The notes under the pieces were generated by a model. The model saw only the letters and a list, made by a program, of their open reading frames with translations. It searched no databases and was not told the DNA's origin. Positions 1 to 5,424 of a stretch of DNA of 5,430 bases are shown in pieces. Each line of letters starts with the position of its first letter. Position 1 is the first letter of the stretch. Both the position numbers and the translations under genes were made by a program. The DNA is from an uncultured Collinsella sp. (GTDB lineage Bacteria > Actinomycetota > Coriobacteriia > Coriobacteriales > Coriobacteriaceae), in NCBI GenBank assembly GCA_900540995.1, contig UQHO01000059.1, forward strand, positions 1 to 5,430, written 5' to 3'.

Positions 1-65
1 CAGAACTCGCGATCGACCAAACCCCGCGCCCCGTCCCGGCGAGCCTCTGGCTAGTAACGACAATC

Positions 66-104
66 AAAAAGCAACAAGGCCCCCCGTTCATTAACGGAGG
101 AGCC
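66..104 (-). terminator. Possible intrinsic terminator, minus strand
   Basis: Bases 78-88 pair with 93-104 around the 4-nt loop CATT, with one C/A mismatch and one bulged A, giving a stem of about 10 bp. Read on the minus strand, the stem is followed at once by the T-rich tract TTGTTGCTTTTT (77-66). On the plus strand no T tract follows, so minus-strand use is favoured. It could catch read-through from pcrA or end an unseen small transcript. The stem is imperfect, so the call is tentative. Confidence 0.4.
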
Positions 105-146
105 CCTACTCGTATCTATATATCAGCCCACCCGGCTCTCCAGACC

Positions 147-175
147 AAAAAGACGAACGAGCAGAGCGACGTTCG
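147..175 (-). terminator. Possible weak intrinsic terminator, minus strand
   Basis: CGAACG (154-159) is the exact reverse complement of CGTTCG (170-175), with a 10-nt loop. On the minus strand the stem is followed by TC and then five T's (151-147). The 6-bp stem is short and the loop large, so this is weaker than the other terminators in the window. It lies just beyond the large dyad at 193-322, where it could act as a backup for the pcrA transcript. Confidence 0.35.
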
Positions 176-192
176 CAAGCAACGTTATCTAA

Positions 193-322
193 GGACCTGG
201 GCGGGCGTATGGGGCAACATCGGTCGCGAGTTCCGCACGCAAAGGAGGCCACTTAATGTGGCCTCCGTCTTGCGCAGGACTGCCCGAGCAGGCGATGTTG
301 CCCCATACGCCCGCCCAGGTCC
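193..322. repeat. Long nested dyad with perfect 30-bp arms
   Basis: Bases 193-222 are the exact reverse complement of 293-322, a perfect 30-bp inverted repeat checked base by base. The 70-bp interior (223-292) carries a 9-bp hairpin (244-252 with 258-266), with partial further pairing outward (232-242 with 270-279). A small CTGC/GCAG hairpin lies at 280-291. The dyad begins 7 nt past the pcrA stop codon. No target-site duplication is evident: the bases next to the two arms differ. The arms are far longer than an intrinsic terminator needs, so this could be a small mobile or REP-like palindrome, an invertible segment, or an RNA 3'-end structure. The repeat itself is certain; its role is not known. 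Confidence 0.9.
238..268 (-). terminator. Probable pcrA terminator hairpin inside the dyad
   Basis: GGAGGCCAC (244-252) pairs perfectly with GTGGCCTCC (258-266) around the 5-nt loop TTAAT. Read on the minus strand the stem is followed by TTTGCG, a short T run. On the plus strand it is followed by GTCTT. It lies about 65 nt past the pcrA stop codon, so its likely job is to end the pcrA transcript. The T tracts are short on both sides, so efficiency may be modest and it may work in both directions. Confidence 0.6.
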
Positions 323-329
323 GCCGGGA

Positions 330-3224
330 TTACGACAGCTTAACGATCGGCGCGAAGCCTTTCATTAGCTTTTTGGTCTGGCCGGTCTTTTCGAATTGGA
401 CCTCGATCATGTCTCCGACAACCGAGATGACGGTACCCGTGCCAAAGGTCTTGTGGCTCACGGTATCGCCCGCGGCAAAGTCCTGCGATGCACTGGCGCG
501 ATCGACCTTGCGCTCCACCGTCGGCGACACCTTAGACGACGGCTTTTTGGCTCGCGGCGCGCCCGACCCAAAGGTCGAGGCAACACGGCCGGCGTCGGGC
601 GAAACCCCGCGATGGCGCTCGGTGCCATAGGTGCTGCCACCAAAGAAATCGTCGAAGCTCGATCCGCCACGCGATCCGGAGCCGCCGGTCGAGCGCGTAT
701 GCGAACCGAACACCTTGCCGCCGTACATATCCGAGCCCATGCCCGAGCCAAAGGTGCCGTGACGGTCGCCGCGTTTCTCCCAGCCCGTGCCTTCAAAACC
801 GGCAGAACCGATACCGCTAAACTCGATGTCCTCAAACGGAATCTCGTTGAGGAAGCGCGAGCGCGGGTTGGCAGAAGTCGAGCCGTAGGTGCGACGCGTG
901 GCCGCATAGGTCAAGAACAGGCGCTTGCGAGCACGCGTAATGGCGACGTAGGCCAAGCGACGCTCCTCCTCGAGCTTGCCCGGATCGTCACTACCGCCAA
1001 AGTCGTGCACGTGCGGGAAGATGCCTTCCTCCATGCCGGCCACGAACACCGCGGGGAACTCCAGGCCCTTGGCGGAGTGAATGGTCATCATGGTGATGGC
1101 ATGCGTCTCGCCGGCCAGGGAATCCAGGTCGGAGCGCAGGGCCAGCCACTCCATGAGGGCGGGCAACGCCTTGCAGGTGAGCGGGCCGTAGGTGCGCTCA
1201 ATCTCGTCAGCATGCACGGCACCGGTGGGCAGCTCTGTCGGCGCGGCATACGCGTTGCCCGCGATGGCGGCGGCCAGGGCATCCTGCGGAGACAGCGCCG
1301 AAGTGGCCAAGCTATCGAGCGGATTGGAGCCCGCGGCGTCACGAGCGCCGACAAGTGCCTCAAACGAGGATGCCGGAGCGGACGGCCCCGGCTCGGGCGC
1401 AGGTGCGCTCACCACAACGGGCTCAGCGTCGGCAGGCACATCGGCAACACCAGCCGCGCGCAGCTCTTCCAAGCTCTCAAGCGTGCCTTCGATATCCTCG
1501 TGCGTCTCCTCAAATTCCGCCGCAACGCCCAGGAATTCCTGGATGTTCTCGGCGCGGCTCTCGGACTCCATGGTGCCCTCGGCGCGGAAGGCCTGCAGCA
1601 GGCCCGTCTTGTCGACAATCATCTCGACGACGTCCTTGAGCTCGCCGTCCATGCGCCGGCCCTCGCGCACCAGCGCCACAAAGCTCGACAGGCCGTTGCG
1701 CACCTTGGCGCTAAACATGCCCGTCTCGGCCGTCGCAATCTCACAGGCTTGGAAGAACGAGCAGCGGTTGTCGCGTGCCAGCTGCTCAATCTTTTGAATC
1801 GAAGTGGAGCCGATGCCGCGGCGCGGCGTGTTGATGACACGCTTGACGCTCATCTCGTCGGCCGGGTTCACGATCATCTTGAGGTAGGCCATGACGTCGC
1901 GGATCTCGGCGCGGTCGAAGAATCGCGTGCCGCCCACAATCTTGTAGGGCACGCCCGCGCGCAGGAACATATCTTCGAGGATACGCGACTGGGCGTTGGT
2001 GCGATAGAACACAGCGATGTCATCGTAGCTCGTGCCCTTAGAGTGCAACTTTTCGATCTCACCGGCAATCCAGCGGCCCTCGTCGCGCTCGTCGCTCGCT
2101 TGGAAGGCCTGGATCTTCTCGCCATCGCCTTCGGCCGTAAACAGGCGCTTGTCCTTGCGCTGCGAGTTGTGGCGAACAACGGCATTGGCGGCGCTCAGGA
2201 TGTGACCCGTGGAGCGATAGTTCTGCTCCAGCTTGACGGTCTTGCAGTTTTTAAAGTCCTTCTCAAAGTCCAGGATGTTGGTGATGTCGGCGCCGCGCCA
2301 GCTATAAATGGACTGGTCATCGTCGCCTACGACCATGAGATTTTGGTACTTGGCGGCCAGCAGGTTGGCGATCTCGTACTGGACGTGGTTGGTGTCCTGA
2401 TACTCGTCGACGCTAATGTAGCGGAAGCGCTCCTGGTACTTGTCGAGCACCTCGGGGCGAGTGCGCAGCAGCTCGAGCGCGCGCACGAGCAGGTCGTCGA
2501 AGTCCATCGCGTTGGCGGCGCGCAGGCGGCGTTCCAGCTCCATATAGACCTGTGCGGCCTTTTTGTCGTTGGGGCTATCGGCACTCTTGAGCATGTCCTC
2601 GGGGCCGATCATGGCGTTTTTGGCCGAACTGATCTTGCTGCGGATCATGTTGATGGGGAATTGCTTTTGCTCGATACCGAGCGCCTGCATAATATCGCGC
2701 ACCATGCGCTTGGAATCGTCGTCATCGTAGATGGTGAACTGACCGGTGTAGCCCAGCAGGTCGGCGTCCTCGCGCAGCATGCGCACGCACATAGCATGGA
2801 AGGTGCACACCCACATGCCGCGGGTACCACTGGGGATGAGTGCCGCCAGACGCTCGCGCATCTCGGCCGCGGCCTTGTTGGTAAACGTGATGGCAAGGAT
2901 CTGCCAGGGCTTAACGCCCAGGTCGCCTAGCATATGTGCGATGCGGAAGGTCAAGACGCGGGTCTTGCCCGAGCCGGCGCCGGCAAGGACCAGCAACGGA
3001 CCCTCGGTGGTCAGGACCGCCTCGCGCTGGGCGGGATTAAGGCTGTCGATGTCGACGAGCGGCTTGGCGGGTTTGGGTGCCGGCGCGGGAGCGTCGTAGA
3101 TGTCGAGCGGGACGAGCTCGGGCTCCGGCACAGCGGGGGCGGTGTATGCATCGAGCGGCACGGGTTCCGGCGTGGGCGGCACGGGTACCGCGGCGTTCTT
3201 TTCCCAGGGCAAGGGCTGGGTCAT
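330..3224 (-). CDS. pcrA: ATP-dependent DNA helicase PcrA/UvrD (superfamily 1A)
   Basis: A 964-residue 3'-5' helicase that uses ATP to unwind DNA. Family roles are nucleotide-excision and mismatch repair, displacement of recombinase filaments and relief of replication-transcription conflicts. All core motifs are visible: Walker A AGAGSGKT (81-88), TFTNKAA (113-119), Walker B VDEYQDT (272-278), GDDDQSIYSWRGA (300-312), QNYRST (334-339), TIHSAKGLEF (714-723) and the arginine-finger block EERRLAYVAITRA (753-765). The C-terminus (about 915-963, SHKTFGTGTVISVVGD onward) resembles the Tudor-like RNA-polymerase-binding domain of PcrA. A Gly/Ser-rich linker (about 803-910) precedes it. Unusual parts are a Pro-rich N-terminal tail (1-58) and an Ala/Pro-rich insertion (about 590-680), which make it longer than a typical PcrA of about 720-740 residues. 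The start is the ATG at 3224, preceded by GAGGAG with 6 nt spacing. An upstream in-frame ATG at 3308 would add 28 unlikely residues and overlap the candidate promoter. UvrD is the alternative name. Confidence 0.97.
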   Translation of the reverse strand: MTQPLPWEKNAAVPVPPTPEPVPLDAYTAPAVPEPELVPLDIYDAPAPAPKPAKPLVDIDSLNPAQREAVLTTEGPLLVLAGAGSGKTRVLTFRIAHMLGDLGVKPWQILAITFTNKAAAEMRERLAALIPSGTRGMWVCTFHAMCVRMLREDADLLGYTGQFTIYDDDDSKRMVRDIMQALGIEQKQFPINMIRSKISSAKNAMIGPEDMLKSADSPNDKKAAQVYMELERRLRAANAMDFDDLLVRALELLRTRPEVLDKYQERFRYISVDEYQDTNHVQYEIANLLAAKYQNLMVVGDDDQSIYSWRGADITNILDFEKDFKNCKTVKLEQNYRSTGHILSAANAVVRHNSQRKDKRLFTAEGDGEKIQAFQASDERDEGRWIAGEIEKLHSKGTSYDDIAVFYRTNAQSRILEDMFLRAGVPYKIVGGTRFFDRAEIRDVMAYLKMIVNPADEMSVKRVINTPRRGIGSTSIQKIEQLARDNRCSFFQACEIATAETGMFSAKVRNGLSSFVALVREGRRMDGELKDVVEMIVDKTGLLQAFRAEGTMESESRAENIQEFLGVAAEFEETHEDIEGTLESLEELRAAGVADVPADAEPVVVSAPAPEPGPSAPASSFEALVGARDAAGSNPLDSLATSALSPQDALAAAIAGNAYAAPTELPTGAVHADEIERTYGPLTCKALPALMEWLALRSDLDSLAGETHAITMMTIHSAKGLEFPAVFVAGMEEGIFPHVHDFGGSDDPGKLEEERRLAYVAITRARKRLFLTYAATRRTYGSTSANPRSRFLNEIPFEDIEFSGIGSAGFEGTGWEKRGDRHGTFGSGMGSDMYGGKVFGSHTRSTGGSGSRGGSSFDDFFGGSTYGTERHRGVSPDAGRVASTFGSGAPRAKKPSSKVSPTVERKVDRASASQDFAAGDTVSHKTFGTGTVISVVGDMIEVQFEKTGQTKKLMKGFAPIVKLS

Positions 3225-3285
3225 GGGCGACTCCTCATCTGACGGACGGCGCGCCTGCGGGCAGCGCCATAGTTTGAGCCGTACT

Positions 3286-3316
3286 AGTATACCGAGCCGC
3301 GCGGACACCGACGCAA
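3286..3316 (-). promoter_or_regulatory. Candidate pcrA promoter
   Basis: On the minus strand TATACT (3291-3286) is a good -10 hexamer. TTGCGT (3316-3311) is the nearest -35-like hexamer, but its 19-nt spacer is longer than the ideal 17. The -10 lies about 60 nt upstream of the pcrA ATG at 3224, leaving a short leader that carries the GAGGAG ribosome binding site. Base matching only; the -35 is weak. Confidence 0.4.
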
Positions 3317-3360
3317 ATCACACCACGACTCTGTGCGCCGCCGTCAGGCCCGCCCCAGCG

Positions 3361-3433
3361 GATTTGGCGCAATGGGGTCAGGTTGGTCTGCACCACGTTG
3401 ATGCAAAGAAACCTGACCCCCAATGCGCCAATC
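3361..3433. repeat. REP/MITE-like imperfect palindrome
   Basis: Bases 3361-3384 and 3410-3433 are near-perfect reverse complements (24 nt each, differing by small indels and one base). They share the blocks TGGCGCA and GGGGTCAGGTT. The 25-nt centre contains a second hairpin, TGCACCA (3389-3395) with TGATGCA (3399-3405), with one mismatch and a 3-nt loop. The 73-bp unit lies in the pcrA-uppP gap, upstream of the candidate pcrA promoter. No T tract follows on either strand, so it is not a typical terminator. From memory, GGGGTCAG-type palindromes are often repetitive elements associated with REP-associated tyrosine transposases. No transposase is present here, and whether the unit is repeated in the genome cannot be seen from this window. 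Confidence 0.75.
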
Positions 3434-3466
3434 ACGGAGCCACCGATGTCATGGCAACGGTAGCGA

Positions 3467-3566
3467 GCGGCGGCCAGGGCGAACAAATTGGCATGAAAAG
3501 AGGGCGGCATAGACCTTTTGGTCACGCCGCCCTCTTTGAATAACAAGTTGTCGCCCTGGCCGCCGC
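3467..3566. repeat. Nested dyad enclosing the uppP terminator
   Basis: Bases 3467-3486 and 3548-3566 are reverse complements over 19 bp with a single extra A in the left arm. They enclose a separate 12-bp terminator hairpin (3497-3537). The dyad starts 15 nt past the uppP stop codon. The architecture (long outer arms, terminator in the middle, placed directly after a stop codon) repeats that of the 193-322 dyad, although the arm sequences differ. Confidence 0.88.
3496..3537 (-). terminator. Strong uppP terminator, probably bidirectional
   Basis: AAAGAGGGCGGC (3497-3508) pairs perfectly with GCCGCCCTCTTT (3526-3537). The tip carries a further GACC/GGTC pairing (3512-3515 with 3520-3523) around TTTT. 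On the minus strand the stem ends in TTTT (3499-3496, three of which lie in the stem), and on the plus strand it ends in CTCTTT. It lies 45 nt past the uppP stop codon and separates uppP from pcrA on the same strand, so the two genes are probably transcribed mainly as separate units. Confidence 0.85.
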
Positions 3567-3581
3567 GCGGCATCAACCAAG

Positions 3582-4562
3582 CTACAGGCCGAGCATGGGC
3601 TCCAGAACGAAGAAGTATGCGAGCACCACGATGCCCAGGATGATGCGGTAGACGCCGAAGCACTTGAAGTCGTGACGGCGAACGAAGCCCATAAGCCACT
3701 TGATGGCAATGAGCGACACCACAAAGGCGACGACGCAGCCCACGCCCAAGATGGCGATCTCGTTGGTGCCGAAAGTACCGCCCTTAATAAAGTACTTGAC
3801 CAGCTTGAGCGCACTTGCGCCAAACATAACGGGAATAGCCAGGAAGAACGTGAACTTAGACGCCACCGAGCGCGTGCATCCCAGCAGCAGGCCGCCGATG
3901 ATGGTAGAACCGGAGCGAGACGTACCAGGCACCAGCGAAAGCACCTGGAAGCAGCCGATACCCAGCGCAGTCTTCCAGCTCAGGTCCTCGAGCGTGGCGA
4001 TGGAGCCAAAGTCCAGGTTCTCGTCATCGTCCTCATCCTCAGCGGTAGCCGTGGCGGGCGCCGCAAAGTGCGCACCGGCGGGACGTCCACCCGACACCAC
4101 CGCACGCGAACCAAACGAACCGGCAACGGCCATTTCCTCGCGCTTGCTGGCGCGCCAGTTCTCGATCACGATAAACAGCACGCCGTACACGATGAGCGCC
4201 AGCGCCACGACGGGAGCGTTGTAGAAATGCTCCTCCATCCAGTCGTTGAGCGGCAGGCCGATCGCCGCCGCAGGAATGCAGCCAAGCACAATCTTGCCCC
4301 ACAGCACCCAGGTGTCGCGACGGCCCTCCTTGCCCTTGCTGGGCGAGAACGGGTTGAGCTCGTGGAAAAACAGCACGCAGACGGCCAGAATGGCACCAAG
4401 CTGAATCACGACCAGGAACATGTTCCAGAACGTCTCGCTCACGTTCATCTTGACGAACTCATCCACCAAGATCATGTGGCCCGTCGACGAAACGGGCAGC
4501 CATTCGGTGATGCCCTCGACCAGGCCCATGAAGGCAGACTTTAGAAGCTCGATAATATCCAA
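3582..4562 (-). CDS. uppP: Undecaprenyl-diphosphatase UppP (BacA family)
   Basis: An integral membrane enzyme that removes a phosphate from undecaprenyl diphosphate. This regenerates the lipid carrier used for peptidoglycan and other envelope polymers, and high dosage gives bacitracin resistance in the family. The family signatures are present: LVEGITEWLPVSSTGH (14-29), with the acidic pair E16 and E20 and H29, and PGTSRSGST (212-220) with the conserved arginine R216. Several hydrophobic segments span the protein, for example about 48-66, 86-104, 116-134, 238-256, 269-290 and 303-321. At 326 residues it is longer than most family members, because of an acidic, Ala/Gly-rich insertion at about 142-190 ahead of the second signature. 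The start is taken as TTG at 4562, which gives the usual family N-terminus DIIELLKSAFMGLVEG. In-frame upstream alternatives are GTG 4583 and ATG 4625 and 4631, which would add residues with no family resemblance. Confidence 0.96.
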   Translation of the reverse strand: MDIIELLKSAFMGLVEGITEWLPVSSTGHMILVDEFVKMNVSETFWNMFLVVIQLGAILAVCVLFFHELNPFSPSKGKEGRRDTWVLWGKIVLGCIPAAAIGLPLNDWMEEHFYNAPVVALALIVYGVLFIVIENWRASKREEMAVAGSFGSRAVVSGGRPAGAHFAAPATATAEDEDDDENLDFGSIATLEDLSWKTALGIGCFQVLSLVPGTSRSGSTIIGGLLLGCTRSVASKFTFFLAIPVMFGASALKLVKYFIKGGTFGTNEIAILGVGCVVAFVVSLIAIKWLMGFVRRHDFKCFGVYRIILGIVVLAYFFVLEPMLGL

Positions 4563-4567
4563 AGGGA

Positions 4568-4574
4568 CCCCCTC
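4568..4574 (-). promoter_or_regulatory. Ribosome binding site supporting the uppP TTG start
   Basis: GAGGGGG (4574-4568, minus strand) lies 5 nt before the TTG at 4562-4560. It is a reasonable though imperfect Shine-Dalgarno match. None of the in-frame GTG or ATG codons further upstream has a comparable site at proper spacing, so this site is what favours TTG. Confidence 0.6.
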
Positions 4575-4623
4575 GTTAGACACCCGCCGGTAGATGTTCT
4601 GCGGACGATGCGGGCGATGTCCC

Positions 4624-4629
4624 ATTATC
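4624..4629 (-). promoter_or_regulatory. Candidate uppP -10 element
   Basis: GATAAT (4629-4624, minus strand) resembles a -10 hexamer and lies about 60 nt upstream of the TTG start. I find no acceptable -35 hexamer at 16-18 nt spacing and no extended -10 TG, so the call is weak. If it is real, transcripts would begin downstream of both in-frame ATG codons (4631 and 4625), which agrees with the TTG start. Confidence 0.3.
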
Positions 4630-4715
4630 AACCGTTGGCGGTGCGACCGCGCCTACCCTTACCAAAAAACTCGCCCGTTCACAGAATTGCGAGCAGTTAA
4701 ACCGAAATCCTTGGG

Positions 4716-4721
4716 TATAAC
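4716..4721 (+). promoter_or_regulatory. Candidate usp -10 element
   Basis: TATAAC (4716-4721) lies in the AT-richest part of the divergent uppP-usp gap (about 4680-4736), about 90 nt before the usp ATG. No clear -35 partner stands 16-18 nt upstream; the best hexamer, TTGCGA (4687-4692), is 23 nt away. The promoter may need an activator or another sigma factor, or the true promoter may be elsewhere in the gap. Confidence 0.3.
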
Positions 4722-4769
4722 TGCAACAAGATAAAGTGTCCGGCGGCCAACGCGCCCGCGCCCGCCCGA

Positions 4770-4792
4770 CGCACGAGCCCCGCGCCCGTGCG
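4770..4792 (+). other. Leader hairpin upstream of the usp ribosome binding site
   Basis: CGCACG (4770-4775) pairs with CGTGCG (4787-4792) around an 11-nt GC-rich loop. It ends 7 nt before the AAGGAGG ribosome binding site (4800-4806), inside a notably C-rich leader (4741-4790). It does not hide the ribosome binding site in this form. A role in translation or mRNA stability is possible but unsupported, since stems this short arise easily in GC-rich DNA. Confidence 0.35.
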
Positions 4793-4811
4793 ATAGACCA
4801 AGGAGGAAACC

Positions 4812-5249
4812 ATGAACGAGGGCTACACCAAGGTATTTGTTTCACTCGACGGTACTGAGCAGCAGGATTTTGTGCTCGCACGCGCCATCAAAGTCGCCGC
4901 GAACAACGGCGCTAAGCTGATCATCGGCCACGTCATCGATTCCACGGCACTCGAGAGCGCCGGTTCCTATCCGGTCGATCTGGTCAACGGCCTAGAGGAG
5001 GCATTTAAGAACTCCATCGCCAAGCAGCTCGAAGAGGCCAAGGCCAATCCCGATATTCCCGAGGTCGAGGTCATGATTCGCGCCGGCCGTATTCGCGAGA
5101 CACTCAAGGACGAGATGCTCGACGTGGTCAAGCCCGACCTGGTGCTCTGCGGCGCCCGCGGCCTGTCCTCGATCAAGTATGCGCTCCTGGGTTCGATTTC
5201 GACGTTCCTGCTGCGCAATACGGACTGCGACATTTTGGTCGTGAAGTAG
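4812..5249 (+). CDS. Universal stress protein, UspA family, ATP-binding type
   Basis: A 145-residue single-domain cytoplasmic protein with the alternating beta/alpha pattern of the Usp fold. It starts with the strand KVFVSLDGT (7-15), whose aspartate D13 is at the usual nucleotide-binding position. It ends with the strand DILVVK (140-145). The signature G-2x-G-9x-G-S is met by G114, G117, G127 and S128, which marks the ATP-binding subgroup rather than the non-binding UspA type. Family members dimerise and are linked to survival under starvation, oxygen or other stress, but the specific role here is unknown. The start ATG follows a strong AAGGAGG (4800-4806) at 5 nt spacing. It is transcribed divergently from uppP with a 249-nt gap and is followed by a long dyad and a terminator, so it is probably monocistronic. 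Confidence 0.94.
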   Translation: MNEGYTKVFVSLDGTEQQDFVLARAIKVAANNGAKLIIGHVIDSTALESAGSYPVDLVNGLEEAFKNSIAKQLEEAKANPDIPEVEVMIRAGRIRETLKDEMLDVVKPDLVLCGARGLSSIKYALLGSISTFLLRNTDCDILVVK

Positions 5250-5262
5250 GTTCCTTCCCGCC

Positions 5263-5353
5263 GGCGCAAGGCCTGCGGGGTTATCACGCCGACGTCCTCG
5301 CCGCTTCGTGGCTGCGGGATGTCGGCTTAGATAACCCCTCCCGGCCTTGCGCC
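5263..5353. repeat. Long compound dyad after the usp gene
   Basis: A 91-bp near-continuous palindrome built of consecutive pairings. 5263-5273 pairs with 5343-5353 (11 bp, perfect), 5277-5285 with 5330-5338 (9 bp, perfect), 5288-5293 with 5321-5326 (6 bp, extended by about 5 more pairs including wobbles). The tip pairs 5300-5304 with 5308-5312. Small internal loops separate the blocks. It begins 13 nt after the usp stop codon. No T tract follows, so it is not itself a classical terminator; a separate terminator lies 39 nt further on. A REP-like palindrome or an mRNA 3' stabilising structure are the plausible readings. Confidence 0.88.
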
Positions 5354-5391
5354 TTCGTCACCGTACTTCAGCGAGTTGGCTGATAAAAGAT

Positions 5392-5424
5392 GGCGTGCCG
5401 CCCCGTTTGGGGCGGGGCGCCTTT
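5392..5424 (+). terminator. Probable usp terminator
   Basis: CCGCCCC (5398-5404) pairs with GGGGCGG (5409-5415) around the loop GTTT. The stem continues, past a wobble and a mismatch, with GGCG (5392-5395) pairing CGCC (5418-5421). TTT follows at 5422-5424. On the minus strand the stem is followed, after a few bases, by CTTTT, so it may work in both directions and could also end a convergent gene lying beyond the right edge. Confidence 0.7.

Larger units (their letters stand above)
1..192. other. Gene-free left flank
   Basis: I see no convincing coding sequence here. One plus-strand frame is open from the left edge to about 368, but it has no start in the window, runs through the downstream dyad and into the opposite-strand pcrA end, and matches nothing I recognise. 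A minus-strand ATG at 91-89 opens a frame that leaves the window, but it lacks a well-placed ribosome binding site. The stretch holds two hairpins that look like weak minus-strand terminators (listed separately) and a short AT-rich run near 110-124. It is most likely an intergenic spacer beyond the pcrA 3' end. Confidence 0.5.

Noticed and set aside
2..91. Minus-strand ATG (91-89) opening a frame out of the window, possibly a leader peptide
   Set aside because: No Shine-Dalgarno site at proper spacing, and the start codon falls in the loop of a terminator-like hairpin. There are too few codons to judge.
193..322. CRISPR-like repeats or a transposon with target duplication
   Set aside because: There are only two arms, inverted rather than direct, with one 70-bp core. 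No flanking duplication and no spacer pattern is seen.
3..368. A plus-strand frame open from the left edge to a TAG at 366-368
   Set aside because: There is no start codon evidence in the window, it runs through the 130-bp dyad and terminator, and it overlaps the pcrA 3' end on the other strand. The translation is unfamiliar. The left-flank sequence would be needed to exclude it fully.
396..2930. An 844-codon open frame on the plus strand, opposite pcrA
   Set aside because: It lies entirely antisense to a gene with every helicase motif intact. Its translation is low-complexity, rich in Ala, Arg, Gly, Leu and His, and resembles no family. Such frames are expected opposite GC-rich genes.
3225..3308. 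Longer pcrA start at the ATG at 3308, adding 28 residues
   Set aside because: The ATG at 3224 has a well-spaced GAGGAG. The extension is Arg-rich with no family resemblance and covers the candidate promoter.
3235..3699. Minus-strand open frame across the uppP-pcrA gap
   Set aside because: It overlaps the uppP 3' end in another frame and passes through the terminator and both palindromes. There is no recognisable protein character.
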